Of a stretch of DNA of 64,000 nucleotides, positions 34,336 through 46,500 are shown piece after piece. This DNA is from Wurfbainia villosa (taxonomy: Eukaryota > Streptophyta > Magnoliopsida > Zingiberales > Zingiberaceae). The stretch covers positions 54,564,621 through 54,628,620 of the forward strand of contig CM045993.1 of the NCBI GenBank assembly GCA_025175895.1, in the 5' to 3' direction. The notes below the pieces were generated by a model that saw nothing but the letters and a program-made list of their open reading frames with translations, did no database searches and had not been told where the DNA came from. Both the position numbers and the translations under genes were made by a program. The number at the start of each line of letters is the position of its first letter. The first letter of the stretch is position 1.

Positions 34336-35507
34336 ACTTATGAAAGATCGTATAAAAATAGGTTTTCTATTTTATATGTGATATAGAAGTAGGATAAATT
34401 TTATTATGAGTTGATAATTGCATTAGCAAATTTTCAAACATAATAAAATATCCAATGTCTTTTAAAAGTTAAAATGACATGGTGCATGGTTATGGCCTAG
34501 TCCCAAAAAGTTTGTGATTGTGTGTTGTAATTCTTAATACGGCTGCGTGTCGTGCCTTTCTCCTAATATTCTTGTTGTAAAATTAGTTTTAGACTCGAAT
34601 GTAACTCGAGTATTTCTCTTTTTGTAATGTACAAAACAAGGATGGAGGGTCCATTGGAAGATGAGGTTACAAGGAGGAAGTCAACACACAAGACAACCAA
34701 AAGGAAGCACTTAGGAGAAGATGCTATCCCTAGGTTGACCAATCAATCTTTTCATTGGCTTGAGAAGATTGTAGAATAAGGGCCATAACCATGACACGTT
34801 AGTTTAATATGTATGTGATGCATGTTAGTTTAGCTTGTATGTGATGCATGATTAGTTTAGCTTATATGTGATGTATGCTAATATGTATATGATACATGTT
34901 TATTTCTTAATAAGTCTAAACGATATGCCTACCAAAGTTGGTACTCACTACTTCCTCGATCATTTGTTATTGGGTTTGCCAAAGCAAAGCAATGCATTTT
35001 ATCTTGGAGGGGTGCGAGTGGACAATCGTGATGTCCCGCTATCAGTCTTGGTTAAGACTTAATTAAGTGTTTTCTTAATTGGTTAAGAAAGTAGAGGCAT
35101 ATATTAGCTTTCAACATAAGTGTTAACATTAGTTTTGTGTGATTTCCGAACATCAGCTTTGTCTTAGAAGTGGTCGTTGCTCCGATATCCAAGAAGGCCC
35201 CTGTGCTCGCCATACTGGAAGCCGGTTTAGTTTAGGAATAAACACTAAACTAATCTAAAACTTAACCAAAGCTATTAAAGAGTTACATCAGATGTAATTG
35301 GCAAAAGATTGCCTACCTAATTATACTACGTCTTGGGCGATTAGTCAAAGCTAACTCAAGACGAATTATGATGTGGATCTTTATCCCATATAAATTTATA
35401 GCTAAATAGTAGCTATGAGAATTTAGTGGGAGCCTCATTTAATTAAAGGCCTAATTAAATGATTTAGGTATGATACTTAACTTTGCATTTTAATGTTGTA
35501 GATCACC
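34336..35507 (+). other. Leader of C2
   Basis: 1.17 kb without a gene. It includes a 64-codon frame at 34868-35062 (disrupted in C1, so probably chance) and the block shared with family D at 35155-35223. Confidence 0.8.
35155..35223 (+). repeat. Block shared with family-D gag/pol spacer
   Basis: Closely matches 18093-18164 in the same orientation relative to the element. In family C it is in the leader, in D between gag and pol. Confidence 0.85.
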
Positions 35508-36746
35508 ATGTCATCTAACACGACACACCCTCAACTTGCGATCTGTCCTTGAGAAGGACAAGCTCGATGGAGCAAATTTTCTTGGTAGTATAGGAACTTG
35601 AGGATTATCCTCAAGCAAGAACGCATAAACTATATGTCCTAGAGCGGTCTACCCACGAAATACCTGCCCCTGCCACTCGTCTTGAAAAGGATGCTTATAA
35701 GAAGCATCAAGATGACGATTAGATGTGTCATGCCTTATGCTTGCCACCATGAACTCGAGCTTCGTAAGCAACATGAGAACATGGATGCCTATGATATGGT
35801 TGAGCATTTGAAACAACTATATCAAGGACAAGCTAGGCACGAGCGTTTTTTGAAGTGTCTAAGGCTCTTTTGCATGCAAGATGTAAGAAGGAACACTGTA
35901 GGAACTCACGACTCAAAATGATTGGGTACGCGTTGAGAACCTCAAAGACTAGGTTTTCCATGAGCCAAGAATTGGCAAATCGATGTTATCCTCGCAATCG
36001 CGTTTAAGCATACAATCAATTCGTCATGAATTATAACATGAATGAAATTGATAAACCTTTGCGAGATTCTCAAAGATGTTGAGAATCACGAACCAAATCT
36101 CAAGAAGAAAGTTAGTAATGTACTAATGATCAAGAAGGACAAAGGTAAGCGCAAAGGCAAGGGTAAGACCAAGCCAAAGGCAAGGCCAATTCATCCACTT
36201 CAAAGGGTAAAGGTAAAGTACCTAAGGAAGGGATCGCTTCCATTGCGGTGAGATCGACACCGGAAGCGAATCGCAAAGTCTACCGAGGAAGTAAAGAACA
36301 AGAGAAGTGGGACTTACGCCTCGGTATACACGTTATAGAAGTTAATCTATCTATTTCTTCTACATGGGTATTAGATACATGTGCATCTCACATTTGTACT
36401 AATGTGCGTGGATCGAGAAATAGTAGAATAATGGCAAAGGGCGAAGTGGACCTCACGAGTAGGCAATGGCGCAAAGTTCTTCTTGTGTAGGAACATATTC
36501 TTTGTCTTTGCCCACGGGCTTATCTTAGAACTAGAGGAGTGCTTCTATGTACGCATTAACAAAGAACATAATTTCTGTATCTTGTTTAGACAAGAAAAAC
36601 TTTTCTTTTATAATAAAGGACAAATGTTGTTCCATTTATTTAAATGAAATGTTCTATTGTAATGCACCACTTATGAATGGTCTCTATGTTCTAGATTTAG
36701 ATAACCCAATTTATAACGTAAATATAAACGGTTCAAATCGAATGAT
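35508..36746 (+). pseudogene. gag: Copia gag, nucleocapsid and protease (C2), fragmented
   Basis: The ATG at 35508 matches the C1 gag start. Capsid pieces are at 35682-35921 and about 36042-36251, then a nucleocapsid/protease piece at 36248-36490. The zinc knuckle around 36236-36270 is disrupted, where C1 has an intact one. The protease reads WVLDTCASHIC, with the glycine after DT missing. A pre-integrase piece is at 36547-36750. Losses around 36240-36310 and 36400-36500 are of the CTG/CAG type. Confidence 0.85.
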
Positions 36747-37840
36747 TTGAACGGACATATCTTCAATCGTCGCCTAGGTCACATAAATGAAAAACGCATA
36801 TCCCAACTCCATAAAGATGGATTATTGGACTCATTTGATTTTGAATCATATGAGGTATGCGAGTCTTGTCTTTTAGGAAAGATGACTAAAACTCCATTTA
36901 GTGGACATGGCGAGAGAGCGACGGATTTGTTAGGACTCATACATACTGATGTATGTGGCCCTTTCAATGTCGAAGCCAGAGGAGGCTATAAGTACTTTAT
37001 TACTTTCACTGATGATATGAGTAGATTTGGCTACTTATATTTGATGAGACATAAGTCAGAATCCTTTGAAAAGTTCAAAGAATTCAAGAATGAAGTACAA
37101 AACCAACTTGGTAAGCGTATTAAGCTACTTCGATCAGATCGAGGTGGTGAATACCTTAGTCAAGAGTTTCGTGATCACCTGGCTGAGTGTGGGATAATAT
37201 CCCAACTCACTCCCCCTGGAACACCACAATGGAATGGTGTATCTGAGAGGAGAAATCGTACTCTATTAGATATGGTACGATCAATGATGAGCCAGACCGA
37301 TCTACCTACTTCCTTTTGGGGTTTAGCTCTAGAGACAGCCGCTTTCACACTTAATCGCTGCTCCATCAAAAGCCGTAGAAAAAGACACCATATACGATAT
37401 GGACCGAGAAGAGTCCCAAAATGTCTTTTATAAAGATTTGGGGTTGTGAAGCTTACGTTAGACGTCAAGTCTCAGATAAACTAGGACCCAAATCAGATAA
37501 GTGTTATTTTGTAGGATATCCCAAGGAAACTAAGGGATATTACTTTTACAATCCCACACTAGGCAAGGTGTTTGTTGCCAGAAATGCTGTCTTTCTAGAA
37601 AGAGAATTTATTTCTAGAAATACTAGTGGGAGTAAAATTCATCTTGAAGAAGTTCAAGATGATGATAACACTAAGGCTTCGATGGAAAATGAACAGGCAC
37701 CACAAAGTGTTGTGGATGAGGAATTTGTTGCCCAAAGAGTTGTGGAGCAAACACCTGTTCAAGTAGACCAACCTCTTCATAGATCTAATAGGATCCGTCC
37801 AACCCGAGAGATATTCTTTTCTCTTGACCGACAACGGTGA
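36747..37840 (+). pseudogene. Copia integrase (C2), catalytic core open
   Basis: A 228-codon frame (36747-37433) holds the zinc site (RRLGHINEKR, CESCLLGKM) and all three catalytic residues: aspartates in HTDVCGP and FTDDMSRFGY, glutamate in VSERRNRTLLDM. The frame is lost near LNRCSIKS. The C-terminal domain resumes in another frame at 37421-37840 with FIKIWGCEAYVRR and VGYPKETKGYYFYN. It is the best-preserved core of the family-C copies. Confidence 0.9.
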
Positions 37841-38935
37841 AGTATTGCTTGTCGATCTCGACGAGCCTACATCCTATCAAGAAGCTATGATGAGCCAGAT
37901 TCCGAGAAATGGCTAGAGGCCATGAGATCCAAATGGAATCCATGTACACTAACCAAGTATGGACTTTGGTTGATCCACGAAGGGTAAAACCCATTGGGTG
38001 TAAGTGGGTCTTTAAAGTAAAGACTGACATGGATGGTAATAAGCATACCTATAAAGGTAGATTGGTGGCTAAAGGATTCAAACAAATTCATGGTATTGAC
38101 TATGATGAAACCTTTTCACCAGTTGCGATGCTTAAATCCATTCGGATAATACTTGCTATCACACCTACCACGATTATGAGATCTTGCGAGATGGACGCCA
38201 AAACCGCTTTTCAATGGAAAGCTACTCGAGGATGTGTACATGACACACCGAGGGTTTCAAGATCCAAAGCATCCGGAAAGGTATGCAACCGCAAAGGTCC
38301 ATTTATGGACTAAAGCAAGCCTCTCGTTGGAATCTTCGATTCGATGATGCAATCAAAGAGTTTGGTTTCATCAAAAATGAAGATGAGCCTTGTGTCTACA
38401 AGAGAAATAGTGGGAGCACAGTTGTATTTCTTGTCTTGTATGTAGATGACATACTTCTCATCGGAAATGATATTCCCTCACTCCGATCTGAAGATGTGGT
38501 TAGGAATTATTTCTCGATGAAGGACTTAGGTGAAGTCGCTATATTCTAGGCATCAAGATCTATAGAGATAGATCTAGAAGATTACTTGGCCTAAGTCAGA
38601 GTACATACATTGATAAAGTGCTAGATCGTTTTGCTATGCAAAATTCTAAGAAAGGGTTTCTGCCTTTATCACATGGTGTGAGTCTTTGGAAGACTCAATG
38701 TCCCTCTTCTAAGGAGGAGAGAGATCGCATGGATAAGATCCCTTATGCATCAGCTATAGGGTCTATCATGTACGCCATGCTTTGTACTCGTCCTGACGTC
38801 TCGTATGCTTTGAGCATGACGAGTAGATACCAGTCAGATCCAGGTGAAAGTCACTGGATAGCAGTCAAAAATATTCTTAAGTACTTACGAAGAACGAAAG
38901 AATATTTCCTGATATTCGAGGCAATGAGGAGCTAA
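37841..38935 (+). pseudogene. Copia reverse transcriptase (C2), three frames
   Basis: Pieces at 37909-38313 (GCKWVFKVKTDMDG, GIDYDETFSPVAM), 38283-38549 (IYGLKQAS, catalytic YVDD in VLYVDDILLIGND) and 38618-38935 (YASAIGSIMYAM, TRPDVSYAL). The segment with the first catalytic aspartate reads EMDAKTAFQWK instead of the family's MDVKTAFLNG, with frame loss beside it. Confidence 0.9.
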
Positions 38936-39415
38936 CTATAAAGGGTTACAAAGTGATGCAAGCTTCCAAACTGATAAGGATGACTATAGATCGCAATCGG
39001 TAATGCGTGTTTTGCACGAATGGTGGAGCCGTGAGGAAGAGTTCAAGCGAGGACACGATTGCGATTCTACAAGCGAAGTTTAGTATATTGCAAAGATCCG
39101 ATGCAGAAAGGAGGTCGTTTGGCCCGCAAGTTCATCGCTGAACTTGGGGTAGTTCCTAGCATTCGAGATCCAATAGACCTCTATTGTGACAACAATGGGG
39201 CTATCGACAGCTAAGGAACCTCGATCACATCACGGACCAAACACATATCGGGCGCTTCCATCTCATTCGAGAGATCATCAATAGAGGAGATGTGATGCAG
39301 AGTACGATGAAGCTAACATCTCAGATCCATTGACCAAGGCTTTGTCACAGATGAAGCATTATGGTCACACTATGTCACTAGGTATTAGATATCATAGTGA
39401 TTGTTACTAGTGCTT
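38936..39415 (+). pseudogene. Copia RNase H remnant (C2)
   Basis: Collinear with the RNase H of C1 by nucleotide order (DNNGA-coding and LTKAL-coding segments recognisable) but without an open frame. Confidence 0.7.
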
Positions 39416-39424
39416 GTGGGAGAT
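39416..39424 (+). other. Polypurine tract of C2
   Basis: GTGGGAGAT directly before the 3' LTR. Confidence 0.9.
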
Positions 39425-41244
39425 TGTTAGTTAAAGCCCTAGAACCAATCATGTGATGGTTGAATAGGGAACATTTTGTATCATATTCTATAAAGGCAAA
39501 GGATTGGTTATTATATTTACATCTTGCTTGTGCCAGCTAATTTAAATATAATAATGTCCTAGAAAAGTAGGTTCTTATCTACGCGAGAATTGATTATGAG
39601 AGTCAGAGAACACTTTCCTAAATGTTCTAGTGAGTATTAATATGCAAGGGCAATATTAATACATAAAGACTAGCATGTAGGTCAATTGATGACTTGATCT
39701 CACAAGTCATGGATATATGATATCAAGTCACATGGGTATATATTGAGAATATATACCGAATCGACCCATGAGAAAGTTTCATGGATCGTTATATGAGTGT
39801 CATAAACTTTCTCATGTGACTATTGGTATGAATAGTCCTTAGACTCAAGTCACTACGGTTCCCTCACATAAGGAGTTATGTACTTTGGTATCAAACGTCA
39901 CCCGTAAATAGGTGGACCATAAAGGCGATCGGGTATGTAAATAAATTATGCGGAGGGATGTGAGTGATGTAGATGGGATCTATCCCTTCCATATGACGGA
40001 GTGATATCGGTGGGCTCTTGATTGAGTAGAACTACTAAAACACATGGCCATGCTCGAATGAGTCAATATGAGATATTGAGCTCATTTGTTTGAGTTAGTT
40101 TACTCGTGGATCAAGAAACACATAGATTGATCGACGGTCATGCCTCATTTGATCAATCTGATATCAAGGATAGAAGGACACGGTCATATATTATAGTAGT
40201 CACAAAGGTTAGTCGGATCTTGACTTATCTCAGTAACTTGGGTAGCAATGATGTATTGCTAGATATCATTGCTTGTGTATCTAAAAGAGTTTAGATCCAC
40301 CGCCAACGCGTTATGAGAGCCTATAGGGTCACACACAAAGAGCATGATAATTAGAGGAATTAGAGTATTCTAGTTCGACTAGAATAATTTGGGAATAAGC
40401 TTAAGTACAAAATGGTTTTTGGACTTTAAGCTTAATGAGAATTTTAGCTAATTGATTTAATGAGATTAATTCAATATGTTACCTTATTGATTTAATAAGA
40501 TTAATTCAATATGATAACATAAGCTTAATTGAATTAATAAGATTAATTCAATATGATAACATAAGCTTAATTGAATTAATAAGATTAATTCAACATGCAT
40601 GAATGCCACATAAGCATGCCACATAAGCATGCCACCTAAGCATCCACCTAAGCTAGATAAGGTGGAAGGGGACAAAATGGTTTTTGTCTCCTTAAGTGGC
40701 CCAAAACAAAAGGGTCTCAATGCAATGGATTGCATTAAATTGTAGGAGGTGAAAGGGTTTTGCCAACCCTATAAAAGGCCCCATGGAGTGGCCGGCCAAA
40801 GCATCATTTGGATTGTGATTGTGGTGTGGTTGTGAGAGAGAGCTTGAGAAGCTTGGTGGAAGCTTTGGTTGTGTGGCTTTGTGAGTGTAGGCTAGCAAGA
40901 AGAGTAGTCTTCTTCCTCCTTTCTCTTCTTCCCTAGATTCCTCTCCTTTAGGGACTTCTCTAGCAAGAAGTAAAGGAGAGCTCTTCTAGTTTTCCTTTTG
41001 TGAGACAAGAGCGTGCTCGTGTGGATACGTATAGAGGCACGGACACTTGAACGTGCTAAAGATCCAACAAACCGAAAGGAAAAGCGGGATTGCAAAGGGC
41101 ACGCAACAAAGGTAGAACTCTCCTATAAGATAGGTTTGGTTTAGAGAAATTTATTTTATACGAGTTTGCTTTCGCATGGATCACTTGGAAGGGATCCTAT
41201 TTTCCGTTGCGCATATGCCATTAGGCATACGAGAATTCCCTACA
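39425..41244 (+). repeat. 3' LTR of C2
   Basis: 1,820 bp. Between about 39580 and 40330 it differs from the 5' LTR by clustered small changes at CAG/CTG sites; the rest is nearly identical. Confidence 0.93.
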
Positions 41245-41249
41245 CCCAA
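41245..41249. repeat. Target-site duplication of C2, right
   Basis: CCCAA, matching 32472-32476. Confidence 0.92.
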
Positions 41250-42233
41250 GACGTAGTATGATTAGGTAGGCAATCTTTTGCCAATTACATCTGATGTAAC
41301 TCTTTAATAGCTTTGGTTAAGTTTAGATTAGTTTAGTTCTTATTCCTAAACCATCTTCCAGGTCGTGGTGAGGCACAGAGGCCTTCTTTGATATCGGAGC
41401 AACGACCACTTTCTAAGACAAAGCTGATGTTCGGAAATCACACAAAACTAATTTTTAAAACTTATGTTCAAAGCTAATATATGCCTCTACTTTCTTAATT
41501 AATTAAGAAAACTTAATTAAGTCATAACCAAGTTTGATAGCGGGACATCACGATTGTCCACTCGCACTCTTCCAAGATAAAATGCATTGCTTTGCTTTGT
41601 CAAACCCAACAACAAATGATCGAGGAAGTAGTGAGTACCAAACTTTGGTAGGCATATCGTTTTTGACTTATTAAGAAATAAACTTAAACATGCATCACAT
41701 ACATATTAGCATACATCACATATAAGCTAAATTAACATGCATCACATACATATTAAACTAAGCGTGTCATGGTTATGACCCTTATTCTACAATCTTCTCA
41801 AGCCAATGAAAAGATTGATTAGTCAACCTAGGGATAGCATCTTCTCCCAAGTGCTTCCTTTTGGTTGTCTTGTGTTGTCGACTTCCTCCTTGTAACGTCA
41901 TCTTCCAATGGACCCACCATCTTTATTTTGTATATTACAAAAGGAGAAATACTCGAATTACATTCGAGTCTAAAACTAATTTTACAACAAGAATTTTAGG
42001 AGAAAGGCACGACACGCAGGCCATATTAAGAATTACAACACACACATTCACAAACTTTTTGGGACTAGGCCATAACCATGCACCATGTCAATTTTAACTT
42101 TTAAAAGACATCAAATATTTTATTATGTTTGAAAAATTGCTAATGCAATTATCAACTCATAATAAAATTTATCCTACTTCTATATCACATATAAAATAGA
42201 GAAAACCTATTTTTTATACGATCTTTCGCAAGT
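41250..42233 (-). other. Leader of C1, primer-site-proximal part
   Basis: About 980 bp continuing 32471. Includes the family-D shared block at 41355-41425. No gene. Confidence 0.85.
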
Positions 42234-42246
42234 GGCTCTGATACCA
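42234..42246 (-). other. tRNA-Met primer-binding site of C1
   Basis: Minus strand TGGTATCAGAGCC, one base from the LTR start at 42248. Confidence 0.93.
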
Positions 42247-42247
42247 C

Positions 42248-42887
42248 TGTAGGGATTTCTTTATGCAAAATAGCATATGCGCAACGGAAAAATAGGATCC
42301 CTTCCAAGTGATCCTTGCGAAAGAAAACCTCGTATAAAAATAAATTTCTCAAAACCTATCTTATAGGAGAATATTACCTTTGTTGCGTGCCCTTTTTAAT
42401 CCCGCTTCTCCTTGGGTTTGTTGGATCTTTTAGCACGTTCAAATGTCCGTGCCTCCATATGTATCCACACGAGCAAGCTCTTGTCTCACAAAAGAAAATA
42501 GAAGAGCTCTCCTTTACTTCTTGCTAGAGAAGTCCCTAAAGGAGAGGAAGGTAGGGAAAAAGAGAAAGGAAGAAGAAGACCACTCTTCTTGCTAGCCTAC
42601 ACTCACAAAAGCCACACAACCAAAGCCTCTCACCACCAAGCTCTCTCCAAGCCTCAAGCTTCAACCAAAGCCTCAAGTTTTTCACCTAGTTGGCCGGCCA
42701 CCCCATGGGGTGTTTTATAGGATTGAAAAAACCTTTCACCTCCTATCACATTCAATGCAATCAATTGCATTGAAACATAATCAACACACCTTGTTTGGCC
42801 GGCCACATGTGGAGAAATTCCAAAGGTCAAAACCTTTTGTCTCCTTCCACCTCATCAAGCTTAGGTGGCATGCTTATGTGGCATGCT
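42248..42887 (-). repeat. 5' LTR of C1, left part
   Basis: First 640 bp (as read on the plus strand) of the C1 5' LTR, nearly identical to 26457-27096. Interrupted by B2. Confidence 0.92.
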
Positions 42888-42892
42888 TAGGT
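42888..42892. repeat. Target-site duplication of B2, left
   Basis: TAGGT, matching 51222-51226. Confidence 0.92.
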
Positions 42893-45119
42893 TGTTGGCA
42901 ATGTGCTATTCCTCGGAGACTCATTGGCTCCCATGTCCCCGGATTAAAATTTTTACTAATGAAAACTAATCCGGATGGGATGAGTTTCCTAAGCACAACC
43001 AATTCATCGTCGTGCCAACGACTCGAGCAATCGCTTGAACAAACTTGTTGTCCAAGCAATCAACTCTTCTAGTCGGTTAGCCGCGGAAGAGACGACGGAC
43101 GGATCGCCGGTTTTTGTGTTTCTTATCGGGGTCCATGATTATACAAATACATACAAATGTAAACTAGTATAATCAACACATACTAACACAAAGAACATAA
43201 GCTAGCATATCAATAAGAACATGCAAAGAACAATAATAAAAGTTGTAAAACTTTTATACCTCTTGATCTTCTATCGTATGTCCTAACCTCCTTGTAGACT
43301 TCGTGTGGGCGAAGATCCTCCACAAGTTGAAGCTTCCTAGATCTTCTTCAATCCAAAGAAAGAAGAACTCTCTTTCCCTTCTTGCTTGAGCCAACCACCA
43401 ATCCACAAAGGATTGATGCCGCCGGCCCCAAGAATAGAGAGAACAAAATGGAAACCACCAATGTACCAAACTAGGGACAAACCCTAGCTTCTAGTGCCGC
43501 CGACCAAGATGGAGTAAAGAGGAGAAAGGGAATTCGGTTGAGCCCCGACCAAGGTAGAAGGAATAGAGATAAGTCCCGGCAACGCCTTAGGAAGAAGAAG
43601 AGAACCTCTCCTATAGTTGCCGCCCACTCCAACTTCCAAACCCTAGCCGCCCAACCAAACCCTAACCTAGGATTTCTTGCCGCCCAACCAAAGGAAAGGC
43701 AAAACCCTAATCTCTTTGAAAACCATCTTCTATGTGCCGACCATGGAAGAGGGGAAGAAGGATAGAGTGTGGACCGACCAAGGTAGAGGGTAGAAGGAAG
43801 GGACCGGCCATGCCTTAGGAAGAAGAAGAAAATCATCTTCCACTTGTTGCCGCCCATCTTTTCTCCCAAACCCTAGCCGCCCATCTTTCTAAACCAACTA
43901 GAGTTTCTTAGCCTCCAAAGGAAGCAAACCCTAATCCCCTAAACCATCCATCATCCTTGCTGCCCAACCCAATAAGCCTTATATAGAGAGTTGGGTTTTT
44001 GCCTTGGATTAATCTCCTCCATTGGTTCTATAGATTTAATCTCAACCGTCGGATCTAGAGATTTAATCTCAACCGTTGGTTCTAGAGATTTTAATCTCCA
44101 CCATCGGTTCTAGAGAATTAATCTCAACCGTCGGTTCTAGAGAATTAATCTCAACCATCGGATCTAGAGAATTAATCTCAACCGTCGGATCTAGAGATTT
44201 GTTTTCCATCATTTGATCTAGACTTCATGAGGTTTATATTAGGTTACGATAGGGACCATGAGGAGGAGTTGGATCTTGGCCACTCGATGGATCAGAAGCA
44301 CACAAACTTGATCCATCAATGATGTTCCATTCCATTAGAGAATCATCATCGAACTACCTCACCAACCCCATAAATTAATATGGGCTCCATATATTATTTG
44401 TACATCCATCTCCCCGTGTTTAAGATATCGAATATCCGTCAATTAATTGATTTACTGACCATCAATTAATTAATATCTAACTCCTCGAGTAGTACCACTC
44501 AACCTTATCATCATGTTGACTAAGTCAACCTGCAGGGTTTACATGATGAACCTTATGAGCTCCTCAAGGGGACATCATCAACCTAATATATAGGACACGG
44601 TTTCCTCCTATAATCAACGGCACACCATGTAAATAATATCATTTCCCAACTTACCCGGCATATTGATTTAATCCATAGAAATCTCACCCTCTGGTAAATC
44701 AAAGAAATAAATACTAAGTACATGTGCCCATTATTATATCGGGATTAAGAGCATGTACAACATAATATCCGAGGTCCGATTCAATTATGTAGTCAGCAAT
44801 AAATTGAATCACCTCTATGTCGGTCCTGCTCAATACACTGAGGTGTACTAGTGTAACTCTATGTTCAAGATAAAATAATACCAAGCTACACTACAACCAT
44901 GCCAATGGTTTGTCCAAAACCATCTTGGTTGTGAGCCTCTACTTCAAGGGACTGATAACATGATCTTCTATGTCACACCAAGCACCATGTTATCTACAAT
45001 GTAAAATATTAGACAATTTTGCATAACTATAAAAATATGCAAATAATGATCATGTGATTCTTATTTCAAAATAAAGATGTACATACAAAAGAGCAAGACT
45101 TTCAGTATACATTCCAACA
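42893..45119 (-). repeat. 3' LTR of B2
   Basis: 2,227 bp, TGTTGG...CCAACA. About 115 bp longer than its partner, chiefly through a segment near 43500-43620 between GCCGCC repeats. Confidence 0.93.
44016..44222. repeat. 27-bp tandem repeat array in B2 3' LTR
   Basis: About eight units around AATCTCAACCGTCGGATCT joined by TAGAGA(AT)T, with sequence variants CCATCGG and CCGTTGG. Partner array at 50101-50300. Confidence 0.85.
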
Positions 45120-45130
45120 ATCTCCCACTT
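45120..45130 (-). other. Polypurine tract of B2
   Basis: Minus strand AAGTGGGAGAT directly before the LTR. Confidence 0.88.
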
Positions 45131-45256
45131 ATACTAAAAGACTATGTTGTCATCACACTGCCATACATCTGATTCCCCTTCCCTCCACATGCCTATCAAA
45201 GCTCTCGCTATAAGGGCCTTAGTGAAAGGGTCTACCAGGTCATCCTCTGATGCAAT

Positions 45257-45661
45257 CTAGGCGACAACAACTTCTACTTCCTTTATGATTTCTTGTATCA
45301 GGTGGTACTCGCACTCTATGTGTTTACTAGTCTTATGGGCTCGTGGTTCCTTCGAGTTTGCAACTGCACCATTATTATCACAATAAATTGTGATAGTTCT
45401 GGGCAAACCAGGAATCACATCCAAGTCCATCAGGAAGTTCCTAAACCACACAGCTTCTTTGGCCGCCACAGGGGCTGCCACATACTCAACTTCCATGGTG
45501 GAGTCCGCCACGCATTTCTGCTTGACACTCCTCCATACTATGGCTCCACCTCCAAAAGTAAACACAAACCCCGAGGTAGACTTACTGTTATCCCTATCTG
45601 ATTGGAATTCATAATCCATGCAACCCACAGGGAGTAATTGGTCTGCCCGGTAAACTTGCAT
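45257..45661 (-). pseudogene. Copia RNase H domain (B2)
   Basis: 134 open codons with the RNase H landmarks DRDNSKSTSGFVF, STMEVEYVA and IYCDNNGAV, and the C-terminal HKTSKHIECEYHLI. It is the best-kept enzyme domain of B2 but is separated from reverse transcriptase by a frameshift, and the end near 45257 meets an early stop. Confidence 0.88.
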
Positions 45662-46500
45662 ATAATCCCTAGTCCTTCTCAGGCACTACAATATATGCTT
45701 TTACCGCAGTCCAATATCCTGCCTCGATTACTCGATATTCGCTAACCATGCCCACTGTAGCAGATATCTTGTCTCGTACATAGCATACATGAGGCTTCCT
45801 ACTGCCGAAGCATAAGGAACCGCCTTCAGCTCCTTTATCACCTCAGATGATCTAGGACACATCTCCTTAGATAAAGTAACTCCATACCTGAAAGGTAGAA
45901 AACCCTTCTTGGAGTTCTGCATGCTAAAACGATCCAAAATCATGTCTATGTATGAAGCTTGGGATAAGCACAACAACCTTGATCCCAAGGTTGTGACCCA
46001 CTTCTCCCAAGTCCTTCAAAACTGTTTGGACAACCATACCCTTACGTCTGATAACACTCTGATATTGTTGCCAACTATAAAATATTATCTACGTATAGTA
46101 CAAGAAATACTACTACATTTCCGTCACACCTCTTGTATACACAAGACTCATCCGGACTTTGAATAAATCCATAAGTCTGGATTTACCTCATCAAAGCGGA
46201 TGTTCCAAGACCTCAAAGCTTGCTTCAGTCCATAAACGGACCGATTAAGCTTACATACAATATGCTCTTTGCCCTTAGCAATGAATCCCTCTAGTTGCTT
46301 CATATAGATGTTTTCCTCAAGACTTCCATTAAGGAAAGTTGTCTTGACATCCATCTGCCACACCTCATAATCCATATGAGCTGCTATGCATAAGAGCTCC
46401 CAGACCTGACTTGAATCCATAGATTCAATCTCAGTATTCATTGCACTTTGCCAAGATGCCGTATTTATATCTTGGATTATCTCGTCGTATGTCTAGGGAT
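45662..46500 (-). pseudogene. Copia reverse transcriptase (B2), internal deletion and altered active site
   Basis: The frame 46148-46441 jumps from SSQVWELL straight to CIAAHMDYEVWQMDVKTTF, so about 50-60 residues before the first catalytic strand are missing. IYMKQ and VYGLKQALRSW follow. The catalytic motif near 46083-46100 reads LVLYVDN, with asparagine for the second aspartate. The thumb piece is at 45728-45988. Inactive on two grounds. Confidence 0.85.

Larger units (their letters stand above)
32477..41244 (+). mobile_element. C2: family-C Copia inserted in opposite orientation inside C1
   Basis: Plus-strand 8.8-kb element, LTRs 32477-34320 and 39425-41244, with primer site, gag, integrase, reverse transcriptase, RNase H remnants and polypurine tract in order. 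The CCCAA duplication shows it entered the leader of its own relative C1. The opposite orientation makes C1 26457-32476 and C2 about 35338-41244 a near-6-kb inverted repeat around a ~2.9-kb spacer. Confidence 0.93.

Noticed and set aside
44016..44222. Regular repeat array considered as CRISPR-like
   Set aside because: Units are contiguous with no unique spacers, the array lies in a plant LTR, and no cas-like gene is present.
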